In this document: positions 55,576-64,000 of the stretch, piece after piece
Position numbering within the stretch: the stretch's first letter is position 1
Layout: each line of letters begins with the position of its first letter
Program-made: the position numbers and the translations under genes
Assembly: GCF_009827455.1 (NCBI RefSeq)
Contig: NZ_WTYZ01000001.1
Location: forward strand, 372,001-436,000
Length of the DNA stretch: 64,000 nucleotides
From: Pontixanthobacter aestiaquae
GTDB lineage: Bacteria > Pseudomonadota > Alphaproteobacteria > Sphingomonadales > Sphingomonadaceae
Direction of reading: 5' to 3'
Notes under the pieces: model-generated
Told to the model about the DNA's origin: nothing
The model's input: only the letters and a program-made list of their open reading frames with translations
The model's database searches: none

Positions 55576-56171
55576 GCAAACCTCACATCATTGGTCTTAC
55601 CGGCTCGATCGGGATGGGCAAATCCACCGTGGCAGCAATGTTCGAAGCGGCTGGCGTACCGGTGTTCGATGCCGATGCGGCTGTGCGGTCCATGCAGGGC
55701 CCCGAGGGCCAGCTTCTACCTGCCATCGAAGCAGAATTTCCTGGAAGCACCGGCCCCAATGGTGTGAACCGTGACGCTCTGGGCAAACATGTTTTCGCGG
55801 ATCCGGAAGGGTTGGCGCGCCTCGAGGCAATCATTCACCCTGCGGTAGGCGCGAAACGTCAGGCGTTTCTGACCGAGAATGCCGAGGCTCCCATGCTTCT
55901 GTTCGATATCCCGCTTTTGTTTGAAAAAGGCGGCCACGAAGCCGTCGATACAGTGGTTGTCGTCTCGGCCCCTGCGGAAATTCAGCGCGAACGCGTGTTG
56001 GCGCGGCCCGAAATGACGCAGGAAAAGTTTGAGCATATCTTGTCTTTGCAAGTGCCCGATGCAGAAAAGCGCGAGCGTGCCGATCACATTATTGATACGG
56101 GATGCTCGCTCGCGGAAACCGAAGCGCAGGTCGCGCGTCTGATCGAACAGTTAATGGGCCGGACCGCGTAA
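55572..56171 (+). CDS. coaE: Dephospho-CoA kinase
   Basis: Last step of coenzyme A synthesis. The 199 residues have the P-loop GLTGSIGMGKSTVA, the DADAAVRSM region, and LLFDIPLLFEKGGHEAVD. It overlaps aroE by four bases and is followed after 53 bases by dnaQ. Confidence 0.97.
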   Translation: MSKPHIIGLTGSIGMGKSTVAAMFEAAGVPVFDADAAVRSMQGPEGQLLPAIEAEFPGSTGPNGVNRDALGKHVFADPEGLARLEAIIHPAVGAKRQAFLTENAEAPMLLFDIPLLFEKGGHEAVDTVVVVSAPAEIQRERVLARPEMTQEKFEHILSLQVPDAEKRERADHIIDTGCSLAETEAQVARLIEQLMGRTA

Positions 56172-56224
56172 AAAGTCAGCTGCTACCCTTGCCTAACGCG
56201 ATTTGCAGGCCGATATCATGACCA

Positions 56225-56911
56225 ATGCGTGAGATCGTCTTTGACACCGAGACAACCGGACTGGACCCCAAAAGCGGGGACCGCATGGTTGAAATGGGCT
56301 GTGTCGAAATGGTCAACCGGGTTGCTACGGGCAACACCTATCATGCCTATTACAACCCCGAGCGCGATATGCCTGCAGGCGCGGAAGCGGTGCATGGCTT
56401 GTCCAGCGCCTTCCTCTCAGACAAACCTCTGTTTCGCGATATCGCGCAGGAATTGCTCGATTTTATGGGCGATTCGCCGCTCGTCGCGCATAACGCAGGG
56501 TTCGATTTCGGCTTTCTCAATAATGAGCTTGCCTTGATCGACCGTGAGCCGATCAATCTCGACCGGATGGTCGACACCGTGGCAATTGCGCGCAAAAAGC
56601 ACCCTGGCGCAAAGAATTCGCTCGATGCGCTCTGTTCGCGTTACGGCGTCGATCGCAGTCACCGGGTTAAGCACGGCGCGCTGCTTGATGCCGAGTTGCT
56701 CGCGCAAGTGTATGTCGAATTGCTCGGCGGCCGGCAGATCGGTTTGGAACTTGCGGCTGAATCAAAGGCTGTAACTGTTACGGGAGCTGCAGCCGCACGA
56801 ACAGCATCCCGCGAATTTCGTGCGCCGCGTGCGCACACTCCATCAGCAAAAGAACTCGCCCGCCATCAAGCGTTTATAAAGACAATCGAGGCACCCCTGT
56901 GGAACAAGTAG
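56225..56911 (+). CDS. dnaQ: DNA polymerase III epsilon subunit
   Basis: Proofreading 3'-5' exonuclease of the replicase. The 228 residues show the DEDDh motifs: VFDTETTGLD, HNAGFDFGFLNNEL, and a C-terminal HGALLDAELLAQVYVEL with the catalytic His and Asp. A C-terminal peptide rich in Ala/Lys links to the alpha subunit. Position next to the candidate origin is usual in alphaproteobacteria. Confidence 0.96.
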   Translation: MREIVFDTETTGLDPKSGDRMVEMGCVEMVNRVATGNTYHAYYNPERDMPAGAEAVHGLSSAFLSDKPLFRDIAQELLDFMGDSPLVAHNAGFDFGFLNNELALIDREPINLDRMVDTVAIARKKHPGAKNSLDALCSRYGVDRSHRVKHGALLDAELLAQVYVELLGGRQIGLELAAESKAVTVTGAAAARTASREFRAPRAHTPSAKELARHQAFIKTIEAPLWNK

Positions 56912-56982
56912 CGTGAAACAAGTAGCCTTGGGGTGAATAATCCGGGACGCTTCCTGTCCCGATAAGAAGGAGAAGGTCGACT

Positions 56983-57558
56983 ATGGATATTCGTGTTTCA
57001 GGCCATCAAGTGGAAACCGGTGCAGCGCTGCAGGAGCATGTGTCTGACCGCCTGAACGGGATAGTTGATAAATATTTCAGCCGAGCGATCTCCTCTAATG
57101 TCACACTCGGCAAAGCGCCTGCGGGCGCGTTTAGCTGTGATATCGTGACACATGTCATGCAGGGCACTGTACTAAAAAGTCATGCGGAGGCGCATGATGC
57201 ACATCAGGCCTTCGATCAGGCGGCTACCAAGATCGAAACGCAGTGCCGCCGCTATAAGCGCCGCCTCAAAGACCGGCACGAACAAGCCGATCATGCCGCG
57301 CGCGAAGAGGAAGCGGCCTACACGATTTTCGCGGCCAAAGAGTCTGATGAACCGGAAGTGGAAGAAGTCGGCGATGACGCTCCGATGATCGTTGCGGAAA
57401 CGAAAGTGGATATTCCAGAGGCCAGCGTTGCCGATGCTGTTATGATGCTCGATCTGCGCGACACAAACGCAATGTTCTTCAAAAATGCTGGAACTGGACG
57501 GCATAATATGGTTTATCGCCGACGAGATGGCTCGATCGGTTGGGTAGAACCAAGCTAG
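56983..57558 (+). CDS. hpf: Ribosome hibernation promoting factor, long form
   Basis: Dimerises and inactivates ribosomes in stationary phase. The 191 residues consist of the S30AE domain (MDIRVSGHQVETGAALQEHV, KSHAEAHDAHQAFDQA, RYKRRLKDRH) and the C-terminal dimerisation domain (VMMLDLRDTNAMFFKN, MVYRRRDGSIGWVEP). The ATG follows GAAGGAG. ptsN lies downstream, the common hpf-ptsN order, without rpoN in this window. Confidence 0.96.
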   Translation: MDIRVSGHQVETGAALQEHVSDRLNGIVDKYFSRAISSNVTLGKAPAGAFSCDIVTHVMQGTVLKSHAEAHDAHQAFDQAATKIETQCRRYKRRLKDRHEQADHAAREEEAAYTIFAAKESDEPEVEEVGDDAPMIVAETKVDIPEASVADAVMMLDLRDTNAMFFKNAGTGRHNMVYRRRDGSIGWVEPS

Positions 57559-57605
57559 GGCCCAAAAACAAGGCACGACCGGCGCCCCTCACGCCGTATT
57601 GGGCC
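57559..57605. repeat. Nested inverted repeats between hpf and ptsN
   Basis: GGCCCAA (57559-57565) pairs with TTGGGCC (57599-57605), enclosing CGGCG / CGCCG (57580-57584 with 57592-57596). No T run follows, so it is not an ordinary terminator. It overlaps the end of hpf by none and lies 108 bases before ptsN. It may be a structured leader or processing site. Confidence 0.45.
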
Positions 57606-57712
57606 TCTCGACATAGGCTGCAACTGCGACACCGGGTTACCGGCGAGAACGCTTTGGTTTTCTGTGGCGTATCGACTTGATACCGGATTCAAATTTTCAA
57701 AGTACGTAACAC

Positions 57713-58174
57713 ATGAATGTGAATGTAAAAATTGTGCCCGAAGCGGTCGGCATTATCAGTGCCGATAGCAAAGAGGCTATTTTGACGGCGCTAGCACAGC
57801 AATTCGCTGAAGTTTATGGCGTGAACAGCGATAGTGTGCTCGAGTCCTTGGAAGAGCGTGAAGCGCTTGGCAGCACGGGGTTTGGCCGCGGGGTCGCAAT
57901 CCCGCACGCCCGTGTGGATACTATTTCGATGCCTGTTGCGGTGCTGTTCCGGCTGGATGCCCCGGTGGATTTCGGTGCTGCTGACGGAATGCCGGTCGAT
58001 CTGGTGTTCGGAATGCTATCGCCGACCAATGCCGGTGTCGGACATTTGCATGCACTCGCGGCAATTTCGCGTACTGTTCGCGACGATGCTATCCGGCAGG
58101 CGATGAGCGAAGCGCAAACACCCGAAGCACTCTACTCCATGCTGACCAATGTGTCGGATCGTGACGTCGCCTGA
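57713..58174 (+). CDS. ptsN: PTS IIA-type nitrogen regulatory protein PtsN
   Basis: IIA(Ntr) phospho-acceptor of the regulatory phosphotransferase system, which controls potassium, nitrogen and stringent functions. The 153 residues include the phosphorylated His in GRGVAIPHARVDTI, LDAPVDFGAADGMPVDLVFG and the C-terminal TPEALYSML. It ends 4 bases before the next gene's start, so the thioesterase is likely co-expressed. Confidence 0.95.
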   Translation: MNVNVKIVPEAVGIISADSKEAILTALAQQFAEVYGVNSDSVLESLEEREALGSTGFGRGVAIPHARVDTISMPVAVLFRLDAPVDFGAADGMPVDLVFGMLSPTNAGVGHLHALAAISRTVRDDAIRQAMSEAQTPEALYSMLTNVSDRDVA

Positions 58175-58178
58175 TCCT

Positions 58179-58643
58179 ATGAGCGATGGCGGTGCGACAC
58201 CGGGCGCGGAGCTGCATTTTCGTGCGCTCGAGCGGCTATACCGGTCGGCTCCGGTCAATCACCTGTTCGATTCCATTCTGGAAATTACCGAACATGGCCG
58301 CTCGCGGCTTGTGTTCGATGTGACCGAGGCATCGTATCATGCGGCAGGCGCAGCGCATGGGACTATCTATTTCAAGATGCTGGACGATGCGGCATTTTAC
58401 GCAGCGAACACTCTGGTGACCGACCGGTTTTTGCTGACGACATCGTTCAACCTGCACTTTACCAAGCCCGTGCGCGAAGGACGCGTCATTGCCGAGGGTC
58501 ACTGGGTGAGCGGCAAACGGCGTGTCTTTGTGGCAGAGTCGCGCTTGATCGATGAAGAGGGTGACGAGATCGGCCGGGGAACCGGTACTTTCATGCGCTC
58601 TCACATCGCGCTTTCCGGCCTGGATGGATACAGCGCTGAATAG
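58179..58643 (+). CDS. PaaI-type hotdog thioesterase
   Basis: Acyl-CoA thioesterase of the hotdog fold, 154 residues. The active region is AGAAHGTIYFKMLDDAAFYAA, a PaaI-like helix, and the ends show HFTKPVREGRVIAEGHWVSG and VAESRLIDEEGDEIGRG. I start at MSDGG (ATG 58179); the longer frame overlaps ptsN. Substrate unknown. Operon partner of ptsN by position. Confidence 0.85.
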   Translation: MSDGGATPGAELHFRALERLYRSAPVNHLFDSILEITEHGRSRLVFDVTEASYHAAGAAHGTIYFKMLDDAAFYAANTLVTDRFLLTTSFNLHFTKPVREGRVIAEGHWVSGKRRVFVAESRLIDEEGDEIGRGTGTFMRSHIALSGLDGYSAE

Positions 58644-58649
58644 GCACAC

Positions 58650-58994
58650 ATGATGGACGCGCGCCTCCCCGCACACCTCGAAATATCCGGCATCATCCGT
58701 GCGGTTCAGGCTGAAGGCGGCTTTGCAACGGTGCTTTCCAAAGGCGAGCGTGATGCTGGCACAATCATGATCGTGACGCTGGATCGCGGCGGTCCAGCGC
58801 GCCTTTATGAGCGGATGCCGCAAATAGATGGATCGCGGCCGTTTGTTCTGTCGAGAGAGCAGGATGCCGATAACCCGATGGAATTTAATGAATTTTTAAG
58901 AAAGCGCGGCGCTCAGGACCCTGATTTATGGGTGTTAGAGCTGGATATCGCAGATCCAGAACGCTTTGCCGCACTGCAGCATAAATCGGGTTGA
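58650..58994 (+). CDS. DUF1491 family protein
   Basis: A 114-residue protein of the alphaproteobacterial DUF1491 family, function unknown. Typical pieces are MMDARLPAHLEISGIIRAVQ, GERDAGTIMIVTLDR and the C-terminal LWVLELDIADPERF. It starts six bases after the thioesterase stop and closes this small plus-strand group. A 192-base gap without a clear feature follows before the SleB gene. Confidence 0.87.
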   Translation: MMDARLPAHLEISGIIRAVQAEGGFATVLSKGERDAGTIMIVTLDRGGPARLYERMPQIDGSRPFVLSREQDADNPMEFNEFLRKRGAQDPDLWVLELDIADPERFAALQHKSG

Positions 58995-59186
58995 CCTAAT
59001 TTCATTTGAAACTAAATGCACTATCGAACTTCCGATGCGCAGGCGGCGGAATGGCATTCGGTCATTCGGTTAGCACGCAGACGGGGGACGGCCGGCAGGC
59101 CTTTTTCTGGACCCTAACAATTTGAATACCTCCCTCAAGGTCCCAGCCTGCGCCAGTGCTCGTCCACCGCTCAATGTAGTAGATTA

Positions 59187-59846
59187 ATGGCTCGTAAGAC
59201 CCACTTTGCAGGTGCCGTGACTTTTGTAACCGCACTTGGCTTCACTTTTGCAAGCGCTGAACTCTCGGGCGCGAACGCTCAGCAGGGCGTCGAAACAGAG
59301 GTAACAGCTTCCACACCGGTACCAGCTCTCACCGACGAGACTGTTCCCGTGTTCGTTTCGGAGCCAGTGGTCCAACCACTGCCCGAAGCTGAAGAAGCTG
59401 AAGAAACCGCCACTGACGCACCGCAAGCATCTTCACTGCGTGAGCTCGTGCGTATCACAGATACGAGCGCTGATCTTTCGCGCGAAATGGAATGTCTCGC
59501 TGGCACAGTATATTTTGAATCACGCGGCGAGCCGCTTGCTGGTCAGCTTGCGGTTGCACAGGTTGTAATCAACCGCGCCGAATCTTCTCGCTTTCCGTCA
59601 AGCTATTGCGGTGTTGTGTATCAGCGCTCGCAATTCAGTTTCGTGAAGGGCGGCAAGATGCCGCGCATCACGCGAAGTTCAACCGCCTGGAAGCGCGCCA
59701 AAGCTATCGCCCGGATCGCGCATGAGGGCCACTGGGACAGCGAAGCACGCGATTCGCTCTATTTCCACGCCACTTATGTGCGCCCAAGCTGGAGCTATCG
59801 CAAAGCCAAGCGTGCGGCGATCAGCACACACATATTCTATCGTTAA
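59187..59846 (+). CDS. SleB family cell wall hydrolase
   Basis: Secreted or envelope-bound peptidoglycan hydrolase, 219 residues. A signal-like segment to about 32 (AVTFVTALGFTFASA) precedes an acidic Pro-rich linker and the SleB domain at about 98-219, with the catalytic Glu in AGTVYFESRGEPLAG, INRAESSRFPSSYCGVVYQ, QFSFVKGGKMP and YFHATYVRPSWS. Divergent lytic function in cell-wall turnover is inferred by family. Confidence 0.92.
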   Translation: MARKTHFAGAVTFVTALGFTFASAELSGANAQQGVETEVTASTPVPALTDETVPVFVSEPVVQPLPEAEEAEETATDAPQASSLRELVRITDTSADLSREMECLAGTVYFESRGEPLAGQLAVAQVVINRAESSRFPSSYCGVVYQRSQFSFVKGGKMPRITRSSTAWKRAKAIARIAHEGHWDSEARDSLYFHATYVRPSWSYRKAKRAAISTHIFYR

Positions 59847-59869
59847 AGCGTCTAGAAAACTGAGTTAGG

Positions 59870-59903
59870 AAAACCCCCTTCGCAAAGTGCGGAGGGGGTT
59901 TTT
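59870..59903. terminator. Bidirectional terminator between SleB and xthA
   Basis: AAAACCCCCTTCGCA pairs with TGCGGAGGGGGTTTT (one G-U) around loop AAG, with T runs on both strands. It lies 23 bases after the SleB stop and at the xthA stop, and can stop both convergent genes. Confidence 0.92.
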
Positions 59904-60692
59904 CTATGGCGTAGCAATCTCCACCCAGACCGGAGTATGGTCGCTTGCCTTCTCCCGTCCGCGATACTCCTTATCAACCCCGACAGCCGTCATTCTGTCA
60001 GCCAGTTCGGGTGTCAGGAGCAGATGATCAATGCGGAAACCGTGATCGCGCTGCCAGGCACCGCGTTGATAATCCCAATAGGTCCATACGCCGCCACGCG
60101 GGTTGAGTGTGCGCACCGCGTCGGTCCATCCATCGGCAAGCAAGCGATTATACGCATTGCGGGACTCTGGCTGCATGAGCGCGTCCGACGCCATGGCTTT
60201 TACCGAGAATACATCATTATCTTCGGGAATGACATTGTAATCGCCGACGATGGCCGTGGGGATCTCTTGGCCCCACAATTCCTGCATGCGCGCGCGAAGC
60301 CGCTTCATCCACTCGATTTTATAGTCGAATTTCGGTCCCGGATGCGGGTTGCCATTGGGCAGATAGATGCAGGCGACACGCACGCCCTCTATATCGGCTT
60401 CTAGATAGCGGGCTTGCTCGCCCTCGCCTTCCTTGGGTCCATCGATACCAAGACCACGCTTGGTTTCGACCGGTTCAACTCCTTCAGCGAGTATTGCGAC
60501 CCCGTTGAAGCTCTTCTGGCCATGCCAGATCGCCTTGTAGCCAATTTTCTCGAATTCTTCGGCCGGAAAGCCGTCATCCTGTGACTTGATCTCCTGCAAA
60601 CACGCAACTTTCGGGCGTGTTTCGTCGAGCCATTCGAGCAAGCGTGGCAGGCGCGCCTTGATCCCGTTGATGTTGTAGGTGGCTATTCGCAC
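59904..60692 (-). CDS. xthA: Exodeoxyribonuclease III
   Basis: AP endonuclease / 3'-5' exonuclease for base excision repair. The 262 residues show MRIATYNINGIKARLPRLLE, VACLQEIKSQDDGFP, IVGDYNVIPEDNDV and the C-terminal KASDHTPVWVEI, the exonuclease III catalytic set. The start is GTG (60690-60692), sharing one base with the stop codon of the A-type carrier gene upstream. Confidence 0.97.
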   Translation of the reverse strand: MRIATYNINGIKARLPRLLEWLDETRPKVACLQEIKSQDDGFPAEEFEKIGYKAIWHGQKSFNGVAILAEGVEPVETKRGLGIDGPKEGEGEQARYLEADIEGVRVACIYLPNGNPHPGPKFDYKIEWMKRLRARMQELWGQEIPTAIVGDYNVIPEDNDVFSVKAMASDALMQPESRNAYNRLLADGWTDAVRTLNPRGGVWTYWDYQRGAWQRDHGFRIDHLLLTPELADRMTAVGVDKEYRGREKASDHTPVWVEIATP

Positions 60693-61021
60693 TAGATGCC
60701 GAAGCTCGACCCGCAGCCGCAGCCTGCCGCCGCTTGCGGATTTTCGACTTTGAACGCGGCGCCGCCAAGTGACTCGACGAAGTCTACGACGCTACCGCTC
60801 ACAAGGTCCAGGCTGATCGGATCAACCACCAGCTTCACACCATCGGTCTCGCTGACAGAATCATCGCCATCCGCGCTTTCAGCAAGATCAAACTTGTACT
60901 GGAAGCCCGAGCAACCGCCACCCTCGACCGACAGTCGCAAAATGGCCGGTTTTGCCTGTTTCTGTGCAATCCATGCAACGCGCTTGGCTGCAGATTCGGT
61001 AAGGGTGAGCGTTTCAGCCAT
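60692..61021 (-). CDS. A-type iron-sulfur carrier (HesB/IscA family)
   Basis: Carries or inserts Fe-S clusters. The 109 residues from MAETLTLTE (ATG 61019-61021) include ILRLSVEGGGCSGFQYKFDL with the first Cys, and the C-terminal pair in GCGCGSSFGI, the three family ligands. The 39-base upstream frame extension lacks support. Joined to xthA by a one-base stop/start overlap. Probably ErpA or IscA; the two cannot be told apart safely here. Confidence 0.93.
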   Translation of the reverse strand: MAETLTLTESAAKRVAWIAQKQAKPAILRLSVEGGGCSGFQYKFDLAESADGDDSVSETDGVKLVVDPISLDLVSGSVVDFVESLGGAAFKVENPQAAAGCGCGSSFGI

Positions 61022-61066
61022 GATTGCTATGTAGGCAGTGTCGCCGCGCGGCTCAAGCACTCCGGC

Positions 61067-61498
61067 CTAAGCGGTTTGAATATAGTTCCGCATTGCTTCG
61101 GCTTCATTGGCGATTTCGTCCATCCGCGATTTCACCAAATCGCCAATGGAAATGAACCCGCACATCGTGCCACTTTCGATCACAGGAAGGTGCCGAATAC
61201 GCCTGCGCGTCATCATACCGAGCGCCTCAATCACTGTAGAAGTAGATTCGACAGTGATTGCAGGTGCAGTCATAACTTCGCCGACGGGTTTCTCAAGACA
61301 GGCAGCGCCCTCTTCTGCCATTCGGTAGATCAAATCCCGCTCGGAAAATATTCCGGCGAGCTGATCGCCTTGCATTACCGGCAACGCGCCGATCCGCTTT
61401 TCCGCCAACATCGCCACCACTTGCCGAACGCGATCATTCACATCGCAAGTATACACGTCGGCTGCCGCGCGGTCGGCAATCAGCTGGGAAATATCCAT
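61067..61498 (-). CDS. CBS domain pair protein
   Basis: A 143-residue protein with two CBS domains, which sense adenosine nucleotides or SAM. CBS1 is VRQVVAMLAEKRIGALPVMQ and IFSERDLIYRM, CBS2 is VIEALGMMTRRRIRHLPVI and FISIGDLVKSRM. I start at MDISQLIA (ATG 61496-61498), behind AAGGAGA. The target process is not visible. On the minus strand, 45 bases upstream of the A-type carrier gene start. Confidence 0.93.
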   Translation of the reverse strand: MDISQLIADRAAADVYTCDVNDRVRQVVAMLAEKRIGALPVMQGDQLAGIFSERDLIYRMAEEGAACLEKPVGEVMTAPAITVESTSTVIEALGMMTRRRIRHLPVIESGTMCGFISIGDLVKSRMDEIANEAEAMRNYIQTA

Positions 61499-61605
61499 AT
61501 AAACCACTCTCCTTGCGTACCGAGTGTGCCATGAAGCTCGGCAAAATGCGAATCCGTATGTTAACGAGCGTTGCAAGCGCGTGACCACAGGCGCATGAGG
61601 CACTC

Positions 61606-61920
61606 ATGATTCCCAAGTCTCCCCTTGATGATCCTGAAACTGCAGCTTTTGCATGGGCACGGTACAAACGGCTGATGCGCTTCATGCTGTTCGTCACAAT
61701 CGGCGTTGTGCTTATCGCGCTGGCACTGCTGTATGACGGAGAAAGCCCGGCCTCAGTGCATTTCTACATCGCGACAGCCTTGGGTATCGGATTTATGATG
61801 CTGCTGACATCGGCGCTGATGGGGCTGGTATTTCTATCAAGCGGGACCGGCCATGATGAATCAGTGACCGACATGGCTAAGGACGAGGATGATATTTGGG
61901 GGGATCAGGGTAAATCCTGA
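61606..61920 (+). CDS. Small membrane protein, two segments
   Basis: Unknown 104-residue protein. An N-terminal hydrophilic segment with [19 protein letters not shown] precedes two membrane segments at about 26-43 and 52-77, followed by an acidic tail ([18 protein letters not shown]). The first part resembles other small sphingomonad proteins. The last 16 bases overlap the end of the convergent ferredoxin gene. Confidence 0.7.
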   Translation: MIPKSPLDDPETAAFAWARYKRLMRFMLFVTIGVVLIALALLYDGESPASVHFYIATALGIGFMMLLTSALMGLVFLSSGTGHDESVTDMAKDEDDIWGDQGKS

Positions 61921-62309
61921 CGACGATCGGCGTCACGTAAGCGGAATTCCTCGACCGGCTCGCCGCCAATCAAGTGCTGCTGGATAATCCGCTCGAGCAC
62001 CTCCTCAGTGCAGGAATGATACCAGACGCGGTCCGGCCAAACGACGGCAATCGGTCCCGCTGCGCATATTTGCAAACAATCGGCCTTCGCGCGCTGAATG
62101 CCCCCCGATCCATCGGCCTGCTTCGGGCCGACGAGGCCAAGTTGCTTCAACCTCTTCTTCAGATAATTCCACGACCGCTTTCCCTCCTCCGCGCGGCAAC
62201 ATTTCTGCTTCTCGGACACCGCGCAAAGGAATATTTCACGATCAAGCGTTTCACCGCCGATCTTGCCGAGCGCGAGCTGCGCTTTGAGGAGGTCGGTATC
62301 GCTGCTCAT
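61905..62309 (-). CDS. Thioredoxin-like (2Fe-2S) ferredoxin
   Basis: Ferredoxin of the thioredoxin-like 2Fe-2S family, 134 residues from [11 protein letters not shown] (ATG 62307-62309). Cysteines lie in [17 protein letters not shown] and [18 protein letters not shown], as in the family, where four Cys bind the cluster. The longer open frame runs into the S9 peptidase gene and is not used. It lies eight bases after the stop of the S9 peptidase. Partner reductase unknown. Confidence 0.87.
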   Translation of the reverse strand: MSSDTDLLKAQLALGKIGGETLDREIFLCAVSEKQKCCRAEEGKRSWNYLKKRLKQLGLVGPKQADGSGGIQRAKADCLQICAAGPIAVVWPDRVWYHSCTEEVLERIIQQHLIGGEPVEEFRLRDADRRQDLP

Positions 62310-62316
62310 GGACGAG

Positions 62317-64000
62317 TTACTGGGGCGCGATCGGCTCGGCATCGGGCGACGGTTCGACAGAATCATCATTGAGCCAGCGATCCAGCCAATCGAACACGGT
62401 ATTGTGCCACTGTAGCGAGTTTTTGCGGCCCAAGACCCAGTGATTCTCATCGGGGAAGACCAACAATTGTGAAGGGATGCCGCGCTCTTGCAAGGCTGTG
62501 AAGCTCTGCAAGCCCTGCGAATAGGGTACGCGGTAATCCTTCTCACCCGTAATCACGAGCATCGGCGTTTTCCAATTATCGACATAGTTGACCGGGTTCC
62601 ATTTCTCGTATTCCTCAGTTGCTTCGGCGTAGGAACCACCGAAATCCCAGCGTGGGAACCACAATTCCTCGGTCGAATAATAGAAGCTGCGCATGTCGAA
62701 CAAACCGTCATGCTGGACCAGGCAATCGAACCGGTCCGGCCATTTGCCGGCGATCCAGTTGAGCATATAGCCGCCATAGGAAGCGCCCATCGCGCAGGCC
62801 TTGGTGCCATCGATCTGCGAGTCGCGCTCTAGCGCAGCGGCCAGGCCTTTCTGCAAGTCTTCGAGCGGCTTTCCGCCCCAACCCTTGTTGATCGCATCGG
62901 TGAAATCCTGACCGTATCCGGTGCTGCCGTGAAAATCGACCGAGATCACGGCATAGCCCTGGCTTGCGACGACTTTGGGATTCCAACGGCTGGACCAACT
63001 ATCGTTGAATGACCCCTGAGGGCCGCCATGGACATAGAGGATCGCAGGCATCGTGCCCTCGTGATCCTTCAGCTTCGTAATCTGGCCCCACACCGTTTCG
63101 CCATTCGCGCCCGCAAAACTGAAGCGGGTCGTAGTAACTGGCGCGCGGGCGGCCATCAGCGAAGTGCCCACATCAGTAAGTTGCTCGGCCTGCTTCCAGT
63201 CCTCGGACAGATACATTTCAGAGGGCCCGGCAATCGAGTTGCGCGTAAATAGGAGGCGGTTCCCGGCAATTGGAGTGATGCCGCTGATCCGTGCTTCATT
63301 ACCCTTGACCAAATCCAGCCGTTCGACTTCCCCGCTCTGCGGATTGATCTTGAAAGCGGGTGTGTCGAGGACATCCTGCGCGCCGCCGATGATCCACTTG
63401 GAATCGGGTGTCCATGCAATCGCGCCAAATGAGCGGTCAAAATTCTCAGTCAGCGCGCGCGTTTCACCGCTTGCGACATTGCGCAGATGGATGACGAGCC
63501 GGTCTGACTCGTAATTGGGGCGCTCCATTGCCGTGTAGGCAAGCCATTTCCCGTCAGGAGACGGCACCGGCTGATTGTCATACGCGGCGTTGGCCGCGGT
63601 CAGATTGATGGGCGCTGTTCCATTGAGCGCGGACCAGTAAATATCGACATTGGTCGACATTGGTTCTTGCCCGTCCGCCTGTCGCGCGGAGAAGTAGAGG
63701 CCGGAGCTATCGGCGGCCCAGGCAATTTCCTCGCCGCCGCCAAACGGTTTGGTTGGTGTGTCGCCAACGAGCGCGCCTTTTCCGTTGGGCCCATCAGCCG
63801 CAACACCGTCGCCAACTGCTTTCCCGTTTTCCAGATCGAAAGCGAAAAGACGGCTGAATGTGCCGGGGGTCTCCCATGTGTCCCAGTGGCGGTAGAAGCC
63901 ATCTGCACCATCATAGAGGCGGCCTGTTCCGGGGCCGGGAAGATGGGTGGTTCCGTCATTCTCACAGCCGAAGGTCGGGCAATCGCGGCCGACATCGCCG
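62317..64000 (-). CDS. S9 family peptidase (acylaminoacyl/dipeptidyl type), 5' end beyond window
   Basis: Serine oligopeptidase whose N terminus lies off the right edge; 560 residues are visible, all in one frame to base 64000. The propeller part includes [15 protein letters not shown] and [19 protein letters not shown]. The C-terminal alpha/beta hydrolase has the catalytic Ser in GASYGGYML, Asp in [10 protein letters not shown] and His in DENHWVLG. Upstream of the internal ATG at 63660 the frame continues ([19 protein letters not shown]), so that ATG is not the start. Location (periplasm or cytoplasm) cannot be judged without the start. Confidence 0.94.
   Translation of the reverse strand, partial: GDVGRDCPTFGCENDGTTHLPGPGTGRLYDGADGFYRHWDTWETPGTFSRLFAFDLENGKAVGDGVAADGPNGKGALVGDTPTKPFGGGEEIAWAADSSGLYFSARQADGQEPMSTNVDIYWSALNGTAPINLTAANAAYDNQPVPSPDGKWLAYTAMERPNYESDRLVIHLRNVASGETRALTENFDRSFGAIAWTPDSKWIIGGAQDVLDTPAFKINPQSGEVERLDLVKGNEARISGITPIAGNRLLFTRNSIAGPSEMYLSEDWKQAEQLTDVGTSLMAARAPVTTTRFSFAGANGETVWGQITKLKDHEGTMPAILYVHGGPQGSFNDSWSSRWNPKVVASQGYAVISVDFHGSTGYGQDFTDAINKGWGGKPLEDLQKGLAAALERDSQIDGTKACAMGASYGGYMLNWIAGKWPDRFDCLVQHDGLFDMRSFYYSTEELWFPRWDFGGSYAEATEEYEKWNPVNYVDNWKTPMLVITGEKDYRVPYSQGLQSFTALQERGIPSQLLVFPDENHWVLGRKNSLQWHNTVFDWLDRWLNDDSVEPSPDAEPIAPQ

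Noticed and set aside
62310..62546. N-terminal extension of the ferredoxin frame
   Set aside because: The extra 79 residues lie over the 3' end of the S9 peptidase gene and have the look of an out-of-frame read; MSSDTDLLK is the natural start.

Overview
The window looks like chromosomal DNA of an alphaproteobacterium, most likely a sphingomonad of the Erythrobacteraceae type (inference from gene families: TrcR/DUF1013, DUF1192, DUF1491, DUF6489, HemJ, a CarD regulator, Suv3-type helicase, M23-bactofilin pair, and the hemE/ppsR and mnmE-mnmG-rsmG-parA-parB arrangement). Genes are densely packed with many 1-8 bp stop/start overlaps. I see no tRNA, rRNA, insertion sequence, prophage or CRISPR array. 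The left edge cuts wecB and the right edge cuts an S9 peptidase.

Layout. 0-6.6 kb (minus): wecB fragment, an unknown secreted protein, then the run nadD-rsfS-rlmH-envC-like-ctpA-dsbB-coq7. 6.8-8.4 kb (plus): an M23 endopeptidase overlapping a bactofilin gene, behind a promoter region packed with GANTC sites. 8.4-15 kb (mostly minus): fadD, trcR, a GT4 glycosyltransferase coupled to an LpxH-like phosphatase, GST and a quinone oxidoreductase. 15-18.4 kb (plus): DUF1192, clpA, DUF1993. 18.4-25 kb (minus): gamma-carbonic anhydrase with an MFS/spermidine-synthase fusion, two tandem GNATs overlapping hemB, and an M23 peptidase. 25-36.4 kb (mostly plus): Suv3-like helicase, S4 protein, fdxA, carD, two lipoproteins, Sua5 (minus), acyl-CoA dehydrogenase, PQQ-type dehydrogenase (minus), fRMsr and a glycine-zipper protein.

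36.4-41.5 kb (minus) is an archaic (Csu-like) chaperone-usher pilus cluster with three spore-coat-U pilins, a chaperone and an usher. The first pilin gene has a perfect ribosome binding site and signal peptide but ATC where its start codon should be. 41.6-59 kb is the replication-origin neighbourhood: parB, parA, rsmG, mnmG and mnmE with three parS palindromes, then rho, hemJ and hemE on the minus strand; an AT-rich intergenic region with DnaA boxes and clustered GANTC sites (candidate oriC, about 52,956-53,274); then ppsR, maf, aroE, coaE, dnaQ, hpf and ptsN running away on the plus strand. The order matches the Caulobacter origin between hemE and the DUF299 gene. 58-64 kb carries a thioesterase, DUF1491, a SleB hydrolase, xthA, an A-type Fe-S carrier, a CBS protein, a small membrane protein, a thioredoxin-like ferredoxin and the S9 peptidase.

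The points most worth checking are the candidate origin with its parS sites, the GANTC-rich promoter of the M23-bactofilin pair (possible GcrA/CcrM control), and the ATC-start pilin with TTAACC (CtrA half-site-like) elements in the pilus intergenic regions.
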